This document shows positions 1 through 8,677 of a stretch of DNA of 64,000 nt, piece by piece (position 1 is the stretch's first letter; each line of letters starts with the position of its first letter). Origin of the DNA: Lysinibacillus piscis (lineage in GTDB: Bacteria > Bacillota > Bacilli > Bacillales_A > Planococcaceae); assembly GCF_026012395.1 (NCBI RefSeq), contig NZ_BRZA01000001.1, positions 1,054,001 to 1,118,000 of the forward strand. The letters are read 5' to 3'. The position numbers were made by a program, and so were the translations under genes. The notes under the pieces are model-generated. The model was not told where the DNA came from, searched no databases, and saw only the letters and a list, made by a program, of their open reading frames with translations.

Positions 1-135
1 TGCCTTTATAATCTTCTCTGGATTAATGGCTACAACGAGCGCCTTTTGTTTTTTATCAATACGTTCAAAAGCCATATTCATTAATTCATCATAGCCTTCT
101 GTATTAACTTGAATGCCTAGTACAGTTTCTTTCAT
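1..135 (-). CDS. tagA: WecG/TagA/CpsF family glycosyltransferase, N-terminal part only
   Basis: Only the first 45 codons are in the window; the gene runs off the left edge. The visible N-terminus carries an early LGIQVN segment and a VVAINPEKI segment, as in TagA proteins, which transfer ManNAc (or a relative) from UDP to undecaprenyl-PP-GlcNAc on the cytoplasmic membrane face. Its ATG overlaps the TGA of the preceding dehydrogenase gene by 4 bases (ATGA), so the two are co-translated. The pairing with a UDP-ManNAc-type dehydrogenase suggests a wall polymer containing ManNAc or ManNAcA. Family call rests on a short piece. Confidence 0.75.
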   Translation of the reverse strand, partial: MKETVLGIQVNTEGYDELMNMAFERIDKKQKALVVAINPEKIIKA

Positions 136-1403
136 CGGTTTTTCGCATCCCCTAATAGATGGAACTGATAGCCAGCCTCTTCCCATGCATCACGCTGTAA
201 GCAGTTTTTTGTATCGAACACGATTTTTGATGTTGCTGTTATATCGGCTGGATTTAATGCTTTAAATTCATTATGATCTGTTAACACCACAATAATATCC
301 GCATCTTTTGTCGCTTCTTCTAAGCTTTGTGTTTGTGTAGCATGTTTATTTTCTTTAATATGTGGGTCATAGGAAATAACGTCTAGACCGAGATTTTGCA
401 ATTCCGTAATGACAATCGTTGACGGACTTTCACGCATATCATCTACATTCCCTTTGAAGGCTAGTCCTAAAACCGCTACTTTACCACCTGCAATTTTATT
501 TTGATTTAAAATAGCTTGTGTTTTTTGTGCAGTGTAGCTTGGCATACTATCATTTGTATTACGTGACAAATGAATCATTTGTGCCTGCTCGCCACCTAAC
601 TCCACTAGGAACCATGGATCTACTGCGATACAGTGACCTCCGACACCAGGTCCTGGGAAATGGACATTTACACGTGGATGGTAGTTCGCAAATTTAATCG
701 CTTCCCAAATATTCACTTCTAACGTCTCCGCTAATTTAGCTAGTTCATTCGCAAAGGCGATATTGACATCACGGTATGTGTTTTCCATTACCTTTACTAA
801 TTCCGCTGTTGTAGCATCTGTTAAATGAATCGTACCGTTCACAAACGTTTCATACAGTTCTTTTGTCATCAGTGCTGATTTTTCATCTATCCCACCAACG
901 ATACGATCATTATTGACTAGTTCTTCAAAAATACGTCCTGGAATCACACGTTCTGGTGAATGCGCTACAAATAACTCAAGTCCAAATTCTAAATTTGCTT
1001 TCACTAGCTCTGGCATCATAATGTTTTCCACTGTTTTCGGTGGTACTGTTGATTCTAAAATAACAAGATTGCCTTTTTTCAAATAAGGTACGATAGACGC
1101 TGTTGCCTGACGTACATATTCTAGATTCGCTGTATTATCTGGGTTAATTGGCGATGGAACAGCCACGATGAACACATCTGCTTCCTGCGGTGTTGTCGAT
1201 GCTGTTAAAAATCCTTCGTCTACTGCTTTATTTAAACGGTCCTGTAAGCCTGTTTCCTCTATATGCAGTTGCTTCTCTTGAATACTTTTTACTGCTGCTG
1301 GGTTTACATCTACCCCATGTACTTTTACGCCGTGATTGGCAAACATAACGGCTGTTGGTAAACCAATATAGCCAAGCCCCACGACACAAATTAATTTCGT
1401 CAT
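132..1403 (-). CDS. wecC: Nucleotide-sugar dehydrogenase, UDP-ManNAc dehydrogenase type
   Basis: A 423-residue member of the UDP-glucose/GDP-mannose dehydrogenase family, which oxidises a UDP-sugar C6 alcohol to the acid with two NAD+. The N-terminal Rossmann motif GLGYIGLP is at about residues 9-16. The catalytic cysteine lies in the GVGGHCIAVDP segment near residue 258, and the C-terminal UDP-binding domain carries the GLAFKGNVDDMRESP motif. UDP-N-acetylmannosamine is the likely substrate, because the next gene is tagA and an epimerase, mnaA, lies 25 kb away; this is inference. It is the first gene of the unit and has its own promoter. Confidence 0.85.
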   Translation of the reverse strand: MTKLICVVGLGYIGLPTAVMFANHGVKVHGVDVNPAAVKSIQEKQLHIEETGLQDRLNKAVDEGFLTASTTPQEADVFIVAVPSPINPDNTANLEYVRQATASIVPYLKKGNLVILESTVPPKTVENIMMPELVKANLEFGLELFVAHSPERVIPGRIFEELVNNDRIVGGIDEKSALMTKELYETFVNGTIHLTDATTAELVKVMENTYRDVNIAFANELAKLAETLEVNIWEAIKFANYHPRVNVHFPGPGVGGHCIAVDPWFLVELGGEQAQMIHLSRNTNDSMPSYTAQKTQAILNQNKIAGGKVAVLGLAFKGNVDDMRESPSTIVITELQNLGLDVISYDPHIKENKHATQTQSLEEATKDADIIVVLTDHNEFKALNPADITATSKIVFDTKNCLQRDAWEEAGYQFHLLGDAKNR

Positions 1404-1452
1404 TTTCTACTCTTCCTTCCGTTTTCAACAACGTGTAATGATACTGCAATAT

Positions 1453-1481
1453 AGTATACATCTTTCAATTGAAAGTGTGAA
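1453..1481 (-). promoter_or_regulatory. Promoter of wecC-tagA with a palindromic spacer
   Basis: On the minus strand, -35 TTCACA (1476-1481) and -10 TATACT (1453-1458) are 17 bases apart, about 50 bases before the wecC start. The spacer contains a perfect 14-base palindrome, CTTTCAATTGAAAG (1462-1475), in a position where a bound dimeric regulator would block RNA polymerase. No regulator is identified. Confidence 0.65.
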
Positions 1482-1587
1482 CCAATTTATTGTTTTTAAC
1501 GTTTCTGACACATTATTGGTTTCATTCACATAGTTATTTACAAAATATTGGTTCATTTTGTCTAGATAAAAAGCTTACAACAGGTAT

Positions 1588-1622
1588 GCAAAAAAGGAGC
1601 TCCCTTCACTATCGGGAACCCC
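1588..1622 (-). terminator. Intrinsic terminator of the flagellin unit
   Basis: On the minus strand a 9-bp stem (arms 1614-1622 and 1596-1604, with two G-U pairs) is followed by six T. The 5' arm includes the last codons and stop of the flagellin gene. Confidence 0.8.
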
Positions 1623-2451
1623 TCATTGTACCGCTATCCAGCAATTTCAAAATGGATTGTGCTTGTTGCATATGAAGTGCCAGCACGTATTGACTTGCCT
1701 GCATTAAAATTTGTGCCTTCACCATATTCATCATTTCTTTGGCAATATCGGCATCACGAATACGTGATTCAGCAGCTTGCAAATTATCTGCCGTATTGAC
1801 AGTGACATTATAGGCATGCTCTAAACGATTTTGATATGCGCCTAATTGTGCACGTTGCAGGGATACTTTTTTCAATACGTCATCCATCGTCCCAATGGCT
1901 TTATCCGCTTCTTCCCGTGTAGCAATCGAGGCATTATCTAATCCTAATGCACTAGAGCCCATATCGCCCATTTGTAGCTCAATATTTTGCCCTGCATTTG
2001 CTCCTACTTGAATTTTAATCCCATTGCTAGAATGCTCACCATTCAACAAAGGTTTCGTGTTAAATTCTGTATCCCTTGAAATACGTTGAATTTCCTTTTT
2101 TAATTCTTGAAATTCTAAATCTAATTTTTGACGATCATCATCTGTTAATGTATCATTAGCAGCTTGAACAGACAGCTCTCTCATTCGTTGTACAATAGCA
2201 TGGGTCTCATTTAATGCACCTTCTGCTGTTTGTACCAGTGAAATACCATCTTGTATGTTTTTAGCAGCCATATTTAATCCTCTAATTTGAGCACGCATTT
2301 TTTCTGAAATAGCTAAGCCTGCTGGATCATCAGCAGCACTATTAATACGATAACCTGAAGAGATACGGAGCATTGCCTTATTCATTGCACCGTAATGCCG
2401 ATTCATATTATTCAAAATAGACATACCTGTTGCAGACCATTTTCCTAACAC
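1609..2451 (-). CDS. Flagellin-like protein, atypical termini
   Basis: A 280-residue protein with the conserved D0/D1 flagellin helices: the SSGYRIN...AGLAISEKM block at about residues 32-52, the IRGL...NIQDGISLVQTAEGALNET block, and the C-terminal AYQNRLEH and AESRIRDADIAKEMM blocks. It has no D2/D3 variable domain. Both ends are unusual: the first ~15 residues lack the usual RINHN-type start, and the tail ends in TMRGSR rather than the usual Gln-Pro-rich LLR end. The start is GTG, with an AGGGAGTG ribosome site 7 bases upstream. It lies 30 bases after a second, more divergent copy and is probably co-transcribed with it. It may be a minor flagellin or a paralogue drifting from that role. Confidence 0.85.
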   Translation of the reverse strand: MLGKWSATGMSILNNMNRHYGAMNKAMLRISSGYRINSAADDPAGLAISEKMRAQIRGLNMAAKNIQDGISLVQTAEGALNETHAIVQRMRELSVQAANDTLTDDDRQKLDLEFQELKKEIQRISRDTEFNTKPLLNGEHSSNGIKIQVGANAGQNIELQMGDMGSSALGLDNASIATREEADKAIGTMDDVLKKVSLQRAQLGAYQNRLEHAYNVTVNTADNLQAAESRIRDADIAKEMMNMVKAQILMQASQYVLALHMQQAQSILKLLDSGTMRGSR

Positions 2452-2481
2452 TTGCTCACTCCCTCTCCATGTTTACCATTA

Positions 2482-3324
2482 TTAATGTTCTGGACCTTTC
2501 ATCATCACCTGTTCCAATGCTTTTACCGTTGTATGTGCCTTTTGCATATGTAACACAAGCATCGTTTGACTAATACGCAAAATCAATTTTAAGCGTATTC
2601 GCTCCATTCTTTTATTGGCCACATATGTATGACGAATACGTGATTTAATTTCCCGAATCCGCACACCGATGTCTTGCAAGTGCAACTCCGTGTCTTGTAA
2701 TTGTGCCATTGTCTTCTGATGGCTGTTTCCCGTACGTTCCAACCAATTTTGATAGGTCTCTAATCGAGTACGTTCATAAGATACTTTATTCAAAGCAGCA
2801 TCCATTGTGTTGATTGCTTGGTCCGCATATTCCCAAAGTCCCACAGAGGCATGGTCAATAGCTAATGCCCTCACACCCATATCATTAATATGTAATTCTA
2901 TATTTTGCCCTGAATTGGCTCCAACATGAATTTTCAAACCACCATCCACATAATCTCCATTAATCAAAGCTTTTTTATTAAAATGGGTATCTGTAGAAAT
3001 ACATTGAATTTGATATTGTAACTTTTGAAAATCTAATTCACATTGCTCACGATCAGTGACTGTCAATGTATCACTTGCTGCCTCTATCGCTAATTCACGC
3101 ATATTTTGTATACACACATGTATCTCATTTAGTGCTTCTTGTATTATTTGAATCAGTGCAATGCCATCCTGTATGTTTTTCATGGCTATATGTAGCCCTC
3201 GAACCTGGGCATGTATCTTTTCTAAAATGGCTAATCCTCCAGCTTCCCCGTCAACTTGATTGATAGGATAGCCAATTGCAATTCGTAAAATCGGTAGTTT
3301 CTTTGCTGAACGTTTCCCCATCAT
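2482..3324 (-). CDS. Highly divergent flagellin paralogue
   Basis: About 281 residues aligning with the next gene end to end (for example KNIQDGIALIQ, DTLTVTDRE, VGANSGQNIELHINDMG) but altered at many positions fixed in flagellins. SSGYRIN has become AIGYPIN, AGLAISEKM has become GGLAILEKI, and the SRIRDADIAKEMM block reads SRIRHTYVANKRM. About 15 residues of the first helix are missing. The frame is nevertheless uninterrupted. The start was set at the ATG at 3324, not the upstream GTG (3372), because a sigma-D-like -10 element lies between them and MMGKRSAK aligns with the start of its neighbour. Functional flagellin, secreted relative or early pseudogene are all possible. Confidence 0.65.
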   Translation of the reverse strand: MMGKRSAKKLPILRIAIGYPINQVDGEAGGLAILEKIHAQVRGLHIAMKNIQDGIALIQIIQEALNEIHVCIQNMRELAIEAASDTLTVTDREQCELDFQKLQYQIQCISTDTHFNKKALINGDYVDGGLKIHVGANSGQNIELHINDMGVRALAIDHASVGLWEYADQAINTMDAALNKVSYERTRLETYQNWLERTGNSHQKTMAQLQDTELHLQDIGVRIREIKSRIRHTYVANKRMERIRLKLILRISQTMLVLHMQKAHTTVKALEQVMMKGPEH

Positions 3325-3344
3325 TTTATCACCATCCATCCTTT

Positions 3345-3371
3345 TTATCGGCTCTATCTTATTTTTATTCA
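3345..3371 (-). promoter_or_regulatory. Sigma-D-like promoter of the flagellin pair
   Basis: The minus strand reads GCCGATAA at 3345-3352, one base off the sigma-D -10 consensus GCCGATAT. TGAA (consensus TAAA) lies 15 bases upstream at 3368-3371. This would place the transcript start just before the chosen ATG at 3324. Confidence 0.55.
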
Positions 3372-3434
3372 CCCTAAAGCGTGCTAAATTAAATAGATAT
3401 TGTCAACTATATAAGCAATGGGATTTATTAAAGC

Positions 3435-3477
3435 AAGATAAAAGCACCTATTTTTCATTATTGAAAAGCAGGTGCTT
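3435..3477 (-). terminator. Intrinsic terminator of the IDEAL-domain gene
   Basis: AAGCACCT (3442-3449) and AGGTGCTT (3470-3477) form an 8-bp stem, followed on the minus strand by TTTT. Confidence 0.85.
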
Positions 3478-3495
3478 ACTGTAAAGAGCATGTAT

Positions 3496-3969
3496 TCAAT
3501 TTTCAAAACCTCCGAGTTGATTGTTTTGTGTATTCAACAGTTCAAAAAAGAGTGCTTGATTTTTCGTTAACAGTGCCTGGTCAATTAAATAATCGAAATT
3601 TCGTTGCTCTAACTCTGCTAGCAGTTGATCAATCTCCCCTACATTAACAGTCGTTTCTACTACAATTTCTTGTGGAGGTACAATGCTTTCCAAAATCGGA
3701 GATAAGTGCTCATGTACATTTGTGATTAACAATAGTTGATACAGTGGTAATCGAATAAAGCGATTGCCCTTTTGAAATACAAATACTTCAGATAAATTTT
3801 CGATTTGCTGTGTGTGCAAATTAATAATCATCTCTTTACCTTCGATCGGAATAAAATGAAAAATTTCTTCCTCTTTTAAAATAGAGAAATATTGATAGGC
3901 AAAGACAAGCCGAAGTTTATCACCAGTGATTTTTGTATAAAATGGCTTCATATATTGTACTTGCATCAT
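3496..3969 (-). CDS. IDEAL-domain protein
   Basis: A 157-residue protein. The C-terminal part, about residues 123-145 (FDYLIDQALLTKNQALFFELL), matches the IDEAL domain, a short helical motif of Bacillales named after its sequence. The N-terminal ~100 residues are beta-rich and not recognised; a KPFYTKITGDKLRLVF stretch opens the protein. No signal peptide or membrane segment is visible. An AAGGGGG ribosome site lies 8-9 bases before the ATG. The gene is alone, divergent from the SWIM/SNF2 operon, and has its own promoter with an inverted repeat. Function is unknown; a regulatory or protein-binding role is a guess from the domain. Confidence 0.7.
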   Translation of the reverse strand: MMQVQYMKPFYTKITGDKLRLVFAYQYFSILKEEEIFHFIPIEGKEMIINLHTQQIENLSEVFVFQKGNRFIRLPLYQLLLITNVHEHLSPILESIVPPQEIVVETTVNVGEIDQLLAELEQRNFDYLIDQALLTKNQALFFELLNTQNNQLGGFEN

Positions 3970-3988
3970 AATGAATACCCCCTTAATT

Positions 3989-4031
3989 ATCTGATTATTC
4001 AGATTTTAACACAAAGTCATTTACTTGTTAA
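3989..4031 (-). promoter_or_regulatory. Promoter and operator-like dyad of the IDEAL-domain gene
   Basis: Minus-strand -35 TTAACA (4026-4031), a 17-base spacer and -10 TAAAAT (4003-4008). Overlapping the -10 and the probable start point is the inverted repeat ATCTGA-N4-TCAGAT (3989-4004), a typical repressor position. Confidence 0.55.
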
Positions 4032-4080
4032 TCCTTTTTTCTTATTTTAAAGTCATTTTTTAGCTTTGATTGTATTCCGC

Positions 4081-4109
4081 TTATCATCCATTCCTTTTTG
4101 TCGTATAAT
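4081..4109 (+). promoter_or_regulatory. Promoter of the ywqB-ywqA operon
   Basis: -35-like TTATCA (4081-4086), a 17-base spacer and -10 TATAAT (4104-4109). Transcription from here rules out the in-frame ATG at 4098 and supports translation from 4152. Confidence 0.6.
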
Positions 4110-4151
4110 GGAAGGACAGCCTTTTTTACATTGATAGAAAGGAATGAGGTT

Positions 4152-5711
4152 ATGGCATTATCGATAGCACAATTAGCGAACGAACATCGCCAATTTGTCT
4201 TGACCAAATTACAAGAGGCTGAACAGGCTTTACATCCATCCTCAACAGAAGATGAGGAATTAGTGCGTCGTGCTGTTTTTTCAGTGCGCAATAAATCCAT
4301 TATTTTTGAACGCTTTAACGGAGCAAGCTCTATACTATATGCAGGTGTACAGGATGTCAGACCCGCTTCTGTAGAAATTGATTTTCTTCAGCAAACATTG
4401 CATTGTAGCTGTCCTCAAATAAAATGGTGTAGACATCAACTAGGGGCATTGCTTGCTCTTTATCAGCATTTTGAATCTGTTCAAAACTGGTCAAGTGCTT
4501 GGCGTGCTCAAAAATCAATACATTTAAAAACGTTAGCAGATGAGCGTACACCAGAAAATTGGCGTTTGATGGTGGATGAAGTAACGAAACGTATGCTCCC
4601 ACCTGGCAAGATAGTAGAATCATTTTCGCTTCCTGCTATGCGTATCGATATATTAGAACGATTAAAACGGCATTTACCATTTGAACGTGAATGGCAACCA
4701 CTCTATATGCTATTTATGGAATTGTCTATTGTAAATACAATGTGGAAACACTTGAACGAAACACATGGTCACTCATGGGACAATTATTATATGAGAACTT
4801 TTGTGAAACAAAGCATATACGCTGTAGAAGATACTTTAGCCGAGCTAACGAATCGCTCGCGGCTCTTTGCAACAGATCCATTTTATGATGCTATTCAAGT
4901 TTTAATCCGTGAAATTTTACTAGAGCGACAATGGTTGTTTGAAAATCGATTACAGCTATATATATCGCTGTGGTCATCTCTTTTTTATGAAAAGCCTCGT
5001 CGTGAACAGGAATTATCTATTATCAATCAATTTGATGATCCTGTATTCGAACCTGTTAAACAATTATTTTATATTTTATTACAAAATGAAGAAGCACTGC
5101 GTAGTAGCCTCCTTCACATCACTGTACAGCAATTTCCTGTGCTCGCACAATTAGCTTTGTTAGCGAAAACAATTGGTGAGACACAGGCACAAACCATTAT
5201 CCTACAAGCTATTCTTCCGTTTATTGAAGACTTTTTGCAAAATGCTTCACCATCACAAAGAGCCGATGCCGTAAAACATGTGCAAATGTTAATGGAAAAT
5301 ATCGAATTAACTGAAGCAGAAGAAGTCGCATTGTATCATGCTTTTGGTGTACATGGGCTACAGCCATTTTCTTCCTTTTTATTAAAAAAAGGACGTTATC
5401 ATGAATGGGTAGCATTACATCAACTCAATCCGACTTCTCTTGCTTATTTAGAAATGTGTGGCTTAAAAGATATTGTACAACTAGCACCTGCAACAGCCTT
5501 ACCACTATATCATCAATATGCTATAGCAGAAATTGCACAAAAATCACGCATGAACTATAAACAGGCTGTACGAATTTGGAAAAGTATGCGTACTGTAGCC
5601 AAACGTGCTGGCAAAATGACTTACTTTGAAAATTATATGCAGACAATTTCTGCAGAATTCAAACGACTTCGCGCCTTACAAGAAGAAATTGAGAAAGGAA
5701 ATTTATTATGA
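4152..5711 (+). CDS. ywqB: SWIM zinc-finger protein, YwqB-like
   Basis: A 519-residue protein with an N-terminal SWIM zinc finger: C85-x-C87-x5-C93-x-H95. SWIM fingers bind DNA or proteins and are often encoded beside SNF2 ATPases. The remainder is helical, without other recognised motifs, and no signal or membrane segment is seen. The start at 4152 follows a GAGG-type ribosome site and lies downstream of the promoter. Its TGA overlaps the ATG of the SNF2 gene (ATGA), indicating coupled translation and probably a shared complex. In B. subtilis the homologous pair is ywqB-ywqA. The cellular role is not established. Confidence 0.8.
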   Translation: MALSIAQLANEHRQFVLTKLQEAEQALHPSSTEDEELVRRAVFSVRNKSIIFERFNGASSILYAGVQDVRPASVEIDFLQQTLHCSCPQIKWCRHQLGALLALYQHFESVQNWSSAWRAQKSIHLKTLADERTPENWRLMVDEVTKRMLPPGKIVESFSLPAMRIDILERLKRHLPFEREWQPLYMLFMELSIVNTMWKHLNETHGHSWDNYYMRTFVKQSIYAVEDTLAELTNRSRLFATDPFYDAIQVLIREILLERQWLFENRLQLYISLWSSLFYEKPRREQELSIINQFDDPVFEPVKQLFYILLQNEEALRSSLLHITVQQFPVLAQLALLAKTIGETQAQTIILQAILPFIEDFLQNASPSQRADAVKHVQMLMENIELTEAEEVALYHAFGVHGLQPFSSFLLKKGRYHEWVALHQLNPTSLAYLEMCGLKDIVQLAPATALPLYHQYAIAEIAQKSRMNYKQAVRIWKSMRTVAKRAGKMTYFENYMQTISAEFKRLRALQEEIEKGNLL

Positions 5712-8455
5712 CAATCAACCATATTCCTTCCCCATTTTCAAAGACATTTCAGCTACAAATTGATGTGGCACAAGAGGATTGCTTTACATTACAGGGCTTT
5801 ACTGCAACGGATACAAAACTCGATATCGATACACTAGTTTCTTCTTTATTTTATAAATATGAAGCAAATTATTATGGTCTTTTAACGAAGCGCTTCAATG
5901 ATGCGATTGAAGTATCAACAGCAGAGCTTCTTGATATTTTTTCAGCACAATATAGACATCCTTTTATCGAATGGCGTGGTCATACTGATGAAAGTAAGCA
6001 ATGGCTAGAAAAAATAATGGCTTTACAACCTTTTTGGCAACATGAGGAGCTTTGGTCTTATGCAACTGTAACAGAGCATTCCTTGTCCTTTACAATCGAT
6101 GATGTAGATACGGCTCTATTAACGATAGCTGTCCAGCAAAAGCTTGCCCATGTCGGTCTTTTGCCAACAGACTTGCCAAAATTACTGCCATTTTTCCAAC
6201 ATGGTGGATGGCCACTCGCTCAGGACCGTTCAGAAGGTGCTATCACTACTTCCTTGCGTTTAAGTGAACCTGAGGAAGATACAAATGTTTGGTTATTAGA
6301 GACGGTGCTTAGTACACCAACAACGAAAAACTATTGGACACCTGCTATACGTAAACAGCAGTTGCCTATTTTAGAGGCATTGCCTGCAAAATGGCAAAGT
6401 TTCGCAACAACAATTGAACAACAACAAGAGCAGATTGTTGAACTTCTATCCATCGAAAATTTGCAGAGTGATATTTTCATTCGGTCTATGTTAGAAGATG
6501 CACAAGTACGCCAATTTTTACGTGAAGATTTAGCACGATTGCAAGCACTTGGCTTTGATGTTGTTCTCCCTGCATGGTTGAAAAACTTAAAGCCCTCTAA
6601 AATGCGTGTACGTGTCAATACTGGAAATGTCTCTACAAAGAAGGTTGCAGGTTTAGATGATATTTTAACGTTCAAATGGCAATTTTCTATGAATGGTCAA
6701 CAAATTTCACCTGAGCAATTCAAAAAATTAGTGGATGAACAACGTGAATTTATTCGCATTGGCACAGAATGGTTTAGAGTCGATGCCAATTGGTTGCAAG
6801 AAATGCGCAATTTAATGCAGCAAGCCGAGGAAGAAAGTTGGACCGTCCGTGAATTGCTATTCCGTGAGCTTCCAGAAGATTTATCTATCCCGCTTGAGGA
6901 AGAGGATGATTTGCAAGACGATCCACTATTCACATTTGAGTTACAACAATCATTAAAAGCCTATTTAGAACAGTTACAAGAGAAGAAAGGGCTCCCATCC
7001 ATTCCATGCCCGCCAGCTTTACAGACCGATTTGCGTCCCTATCAGCAAGAAGGCTTTGAATGGCTTGTTTTTATGCGTGAGCAACATTTTGGTGCATGTT
7101 TAGCTGACGATATGGGATTGGGTAAAACCATCCAGCTCATCTCTTATTTGCTCCACCTTTATGAGACACTTGATACAAAACAGCCGTCTATTGTCATTTG
7201 TCCAACATCTGTGCTTGGCAATTGGCAAAAGGAATTGGCTCGTTTCGCTCCTACATTAGTCGTGCATACACATTATCAAACAACAAGAGCAAAAAGTGAG
7301 TCATTTCAACAATTGATTGCACAAGAAAAGCCACAGATTATTTTATCTACCTATGGAACAGTTTCCCAAGATGCTGATTTCTTACAATCAATTCAATGGG
7401 CAACCATTATTTTAGATGAAGCACAAAACATTAAAAATATGCAGACATTGCAATCAAGAGCCATCCGAAAATTACATGGCACACATCATATTGCTTTAAC
7501 AGGAACACCTGTAGAAAATCGTTTATCTGAATTATGGGCGATTTTTGACTTTATCCATAAGGGCTATCTAGGAAGTTTTAATCGCTTCAACGAGGAATTT
7601 ATTTTACCAATTGAACGTGATGACTCTTTCACACATAAACAGAAGCTACGAGCAAAAATTCAACCATTTTTATTGCGTCGTACAAAACGTGACCCACAGC
7701 TACAGCTTAATCTACCTGATAAGCAAGAGATACATGAGTATTGTCCATTAACGACAGAGCAAGCAGCATTGTATGAAGGTTATATTTTAGAAACGTTAGA
7801 GCAGCTTGAACAACTGACTGGCTTGCAAAAAAAGGGACATGTTTTAAAAATGCTTAGTAAATTAAAACAGTTATGTAACCATCCTGCTTTATATTTAAAA
7901 GAATCATTTGAGGATGCCAAAACCATGCTTTTACGCTCTACAAAATTGGAACATATTGTAAACATGTCGGCTGAAATCGTGGACAATGGTGAGCAATGCC
8001 TTATTTTCACGCAATATATCGGTATGGGACAATTACTACAGCATTGTTTAAATGAGCTATATCAAATCGAAGCGCCGTTTTTAACGGGCTCAATGCCTAA
8101 GCAGCAACGTGACCGCTTAGTAGAGGCTTTTCAAGCAGGTGATTTCCCTATTTTCATACTCTCTTTAAAGGCTGGTGGCACAGGCTTAAACTTAACAGCT
8201 GCTAATCATGTCTTACATGCAGATCGTTGGTGGAATCCAGCCGTAGAAAATCAAGCAACCGATCGAGCTTATCGAATTGGGCAAACACAATTTGTACAAG
8301 TGCATAAATTTATTACAATCGGTACAATTGAGGAAAAAATCGATAAAATTTTAACGCAGAAATCTTCTTTATCTGAAGAGCTTATTCAATCAACACAGTG
8401 GCTTACAGCATTAGAAGATGAAGAACTTCGAGATTTAATGACACTAAGTTTGTAA
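5708..8455 (+). CDS. ywqA: SNF2-family DNA helicase/translocase, YwqA-like
   Basis: A 915-residue Swi2/Snf2 ATPase. The N-terminal ~430 residues are a bacterial SNF2-associated region. Motif I (DDMGLGKT) is at 467-474, the DEAQ box at 570-573, motif III is TGTPVEN, and the C-terminal helicase half has LSLKAGGTGLNLT and the DRAYRIGQ motif VI. Such proteins use ATP to move along duplex DNA and remodel bound complexes; RapA is a relative. Translation is coupled to the SWIM gene upstream and a strong terminator follows. A role in DNA repair or transcription recycling is inference. Confidence 0.9.
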   Translation: MTINHIPSPFSKTFQLQIDVAQEDCFTLQGFTATDTKLDIDTLVSSLFYKYEANYYGLLTKRFNDAIEVSTAELLDIFSAQYRHPFIEWRGHTDESKQWLEKIMALQPFWQHEELWSYATVTEHSLSFTIDDVDTALLTIAVQQKLAHVGLLPTDLPKLLPFFQHGGWPLAQDRSEGAITTSLRLSEPEEDTNVWLLETVLSTPTTKNYWTPAIRKQQLPILEALPAKWQSFATTIEQQQEQIVELLSIENLQSDIFIRSMLEDAQVRQFLREDLARLQALGFDVVLPAWLKNLKPSKMRVRVNTGNVSTKKVAGLDDILTFKWQFSMNGQQISPEQFKKLVDEQREFIRIGTEWFRVDANWLQEMRNLMQQAEEESWTVRELLFRELPEDLSIPLEEEDDLQDDPLFTFELQQSLKAYLEQLQEKKGLPSIPCPPALQTDLRPYQQEGFEWLVFMREQHFGACLADDMGLGKTIQLISYLLHLYETLDTKQPSIVICPTSVLGNWQKELARFAPTLVVHTHYQTTRAKSESFQQLIAQEKPQIILSTYGTVSQDADFLQSIQWATIILDEAQNIKNMQTLQSRAIRKLHGTHHIALTGTPVENRLSELWAIFDFIHKGYLGSFNRFNEEFILPIERDDSFTHKQKLRAKIQPFLLRRTKRDPQLQLNLPDKQEIHEYCPLTTEQAALYEGYILETLEQLEQLTGLQKKGHVLKMLSKLKQLCNHPALYLKESFEDAKTMLLRSTKLEHIVNMSAEIVDNGEQCLIFTQYIGMGQLLQHCLNELYQIEAPFLTGSMPKQQRDRLVEAFQAGDFPIFILSLKAGGTGLNLTAANHVLHADRWWNPAVENQATDRAYRIGQTQFVQVHKFITIGTIEEKIDKILTQKSSLSEELIQSTQWLTALEDEELRDLMTLSL

Positions 8456-8466
8456 TATAGCGAAGG

Positions 8467-8505
8467 AAAAACCACTATTTTTCAAATCAAAAATGGTGGT
8501 TTTTT
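8467..8505 (+). terminator. Terminator of ywqB-ywqA
   Basis: A long stem (AAAACCACTATTTTT against AAAAATGGTGGTTTT) followed by T residues, directly after ywqA. Confidence 0.9.
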
Positions 8506-8677
8506 GTTACTTATACCCCAGTACTTATCACTTCTATTTTTCTTTATCTATTTCACATTGCTGTGCGGTCTCAGCAGTTATTAGACATTCCACGCTCCTT
8601 TCAATTTATTTATCACGGTGCAAGTTTATGGGAGAATGGCGGATTTGACAATAATTCACTTGCCCCGTTAGCTAACA

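Noticed and set aside
4028-4300. 90-codon minus-strand frame in the divergent region upstream of the IDEAL gene
   Set aside because: It covers the ywqB promoter and the start of ywqB in antisense and has no ribosome site.
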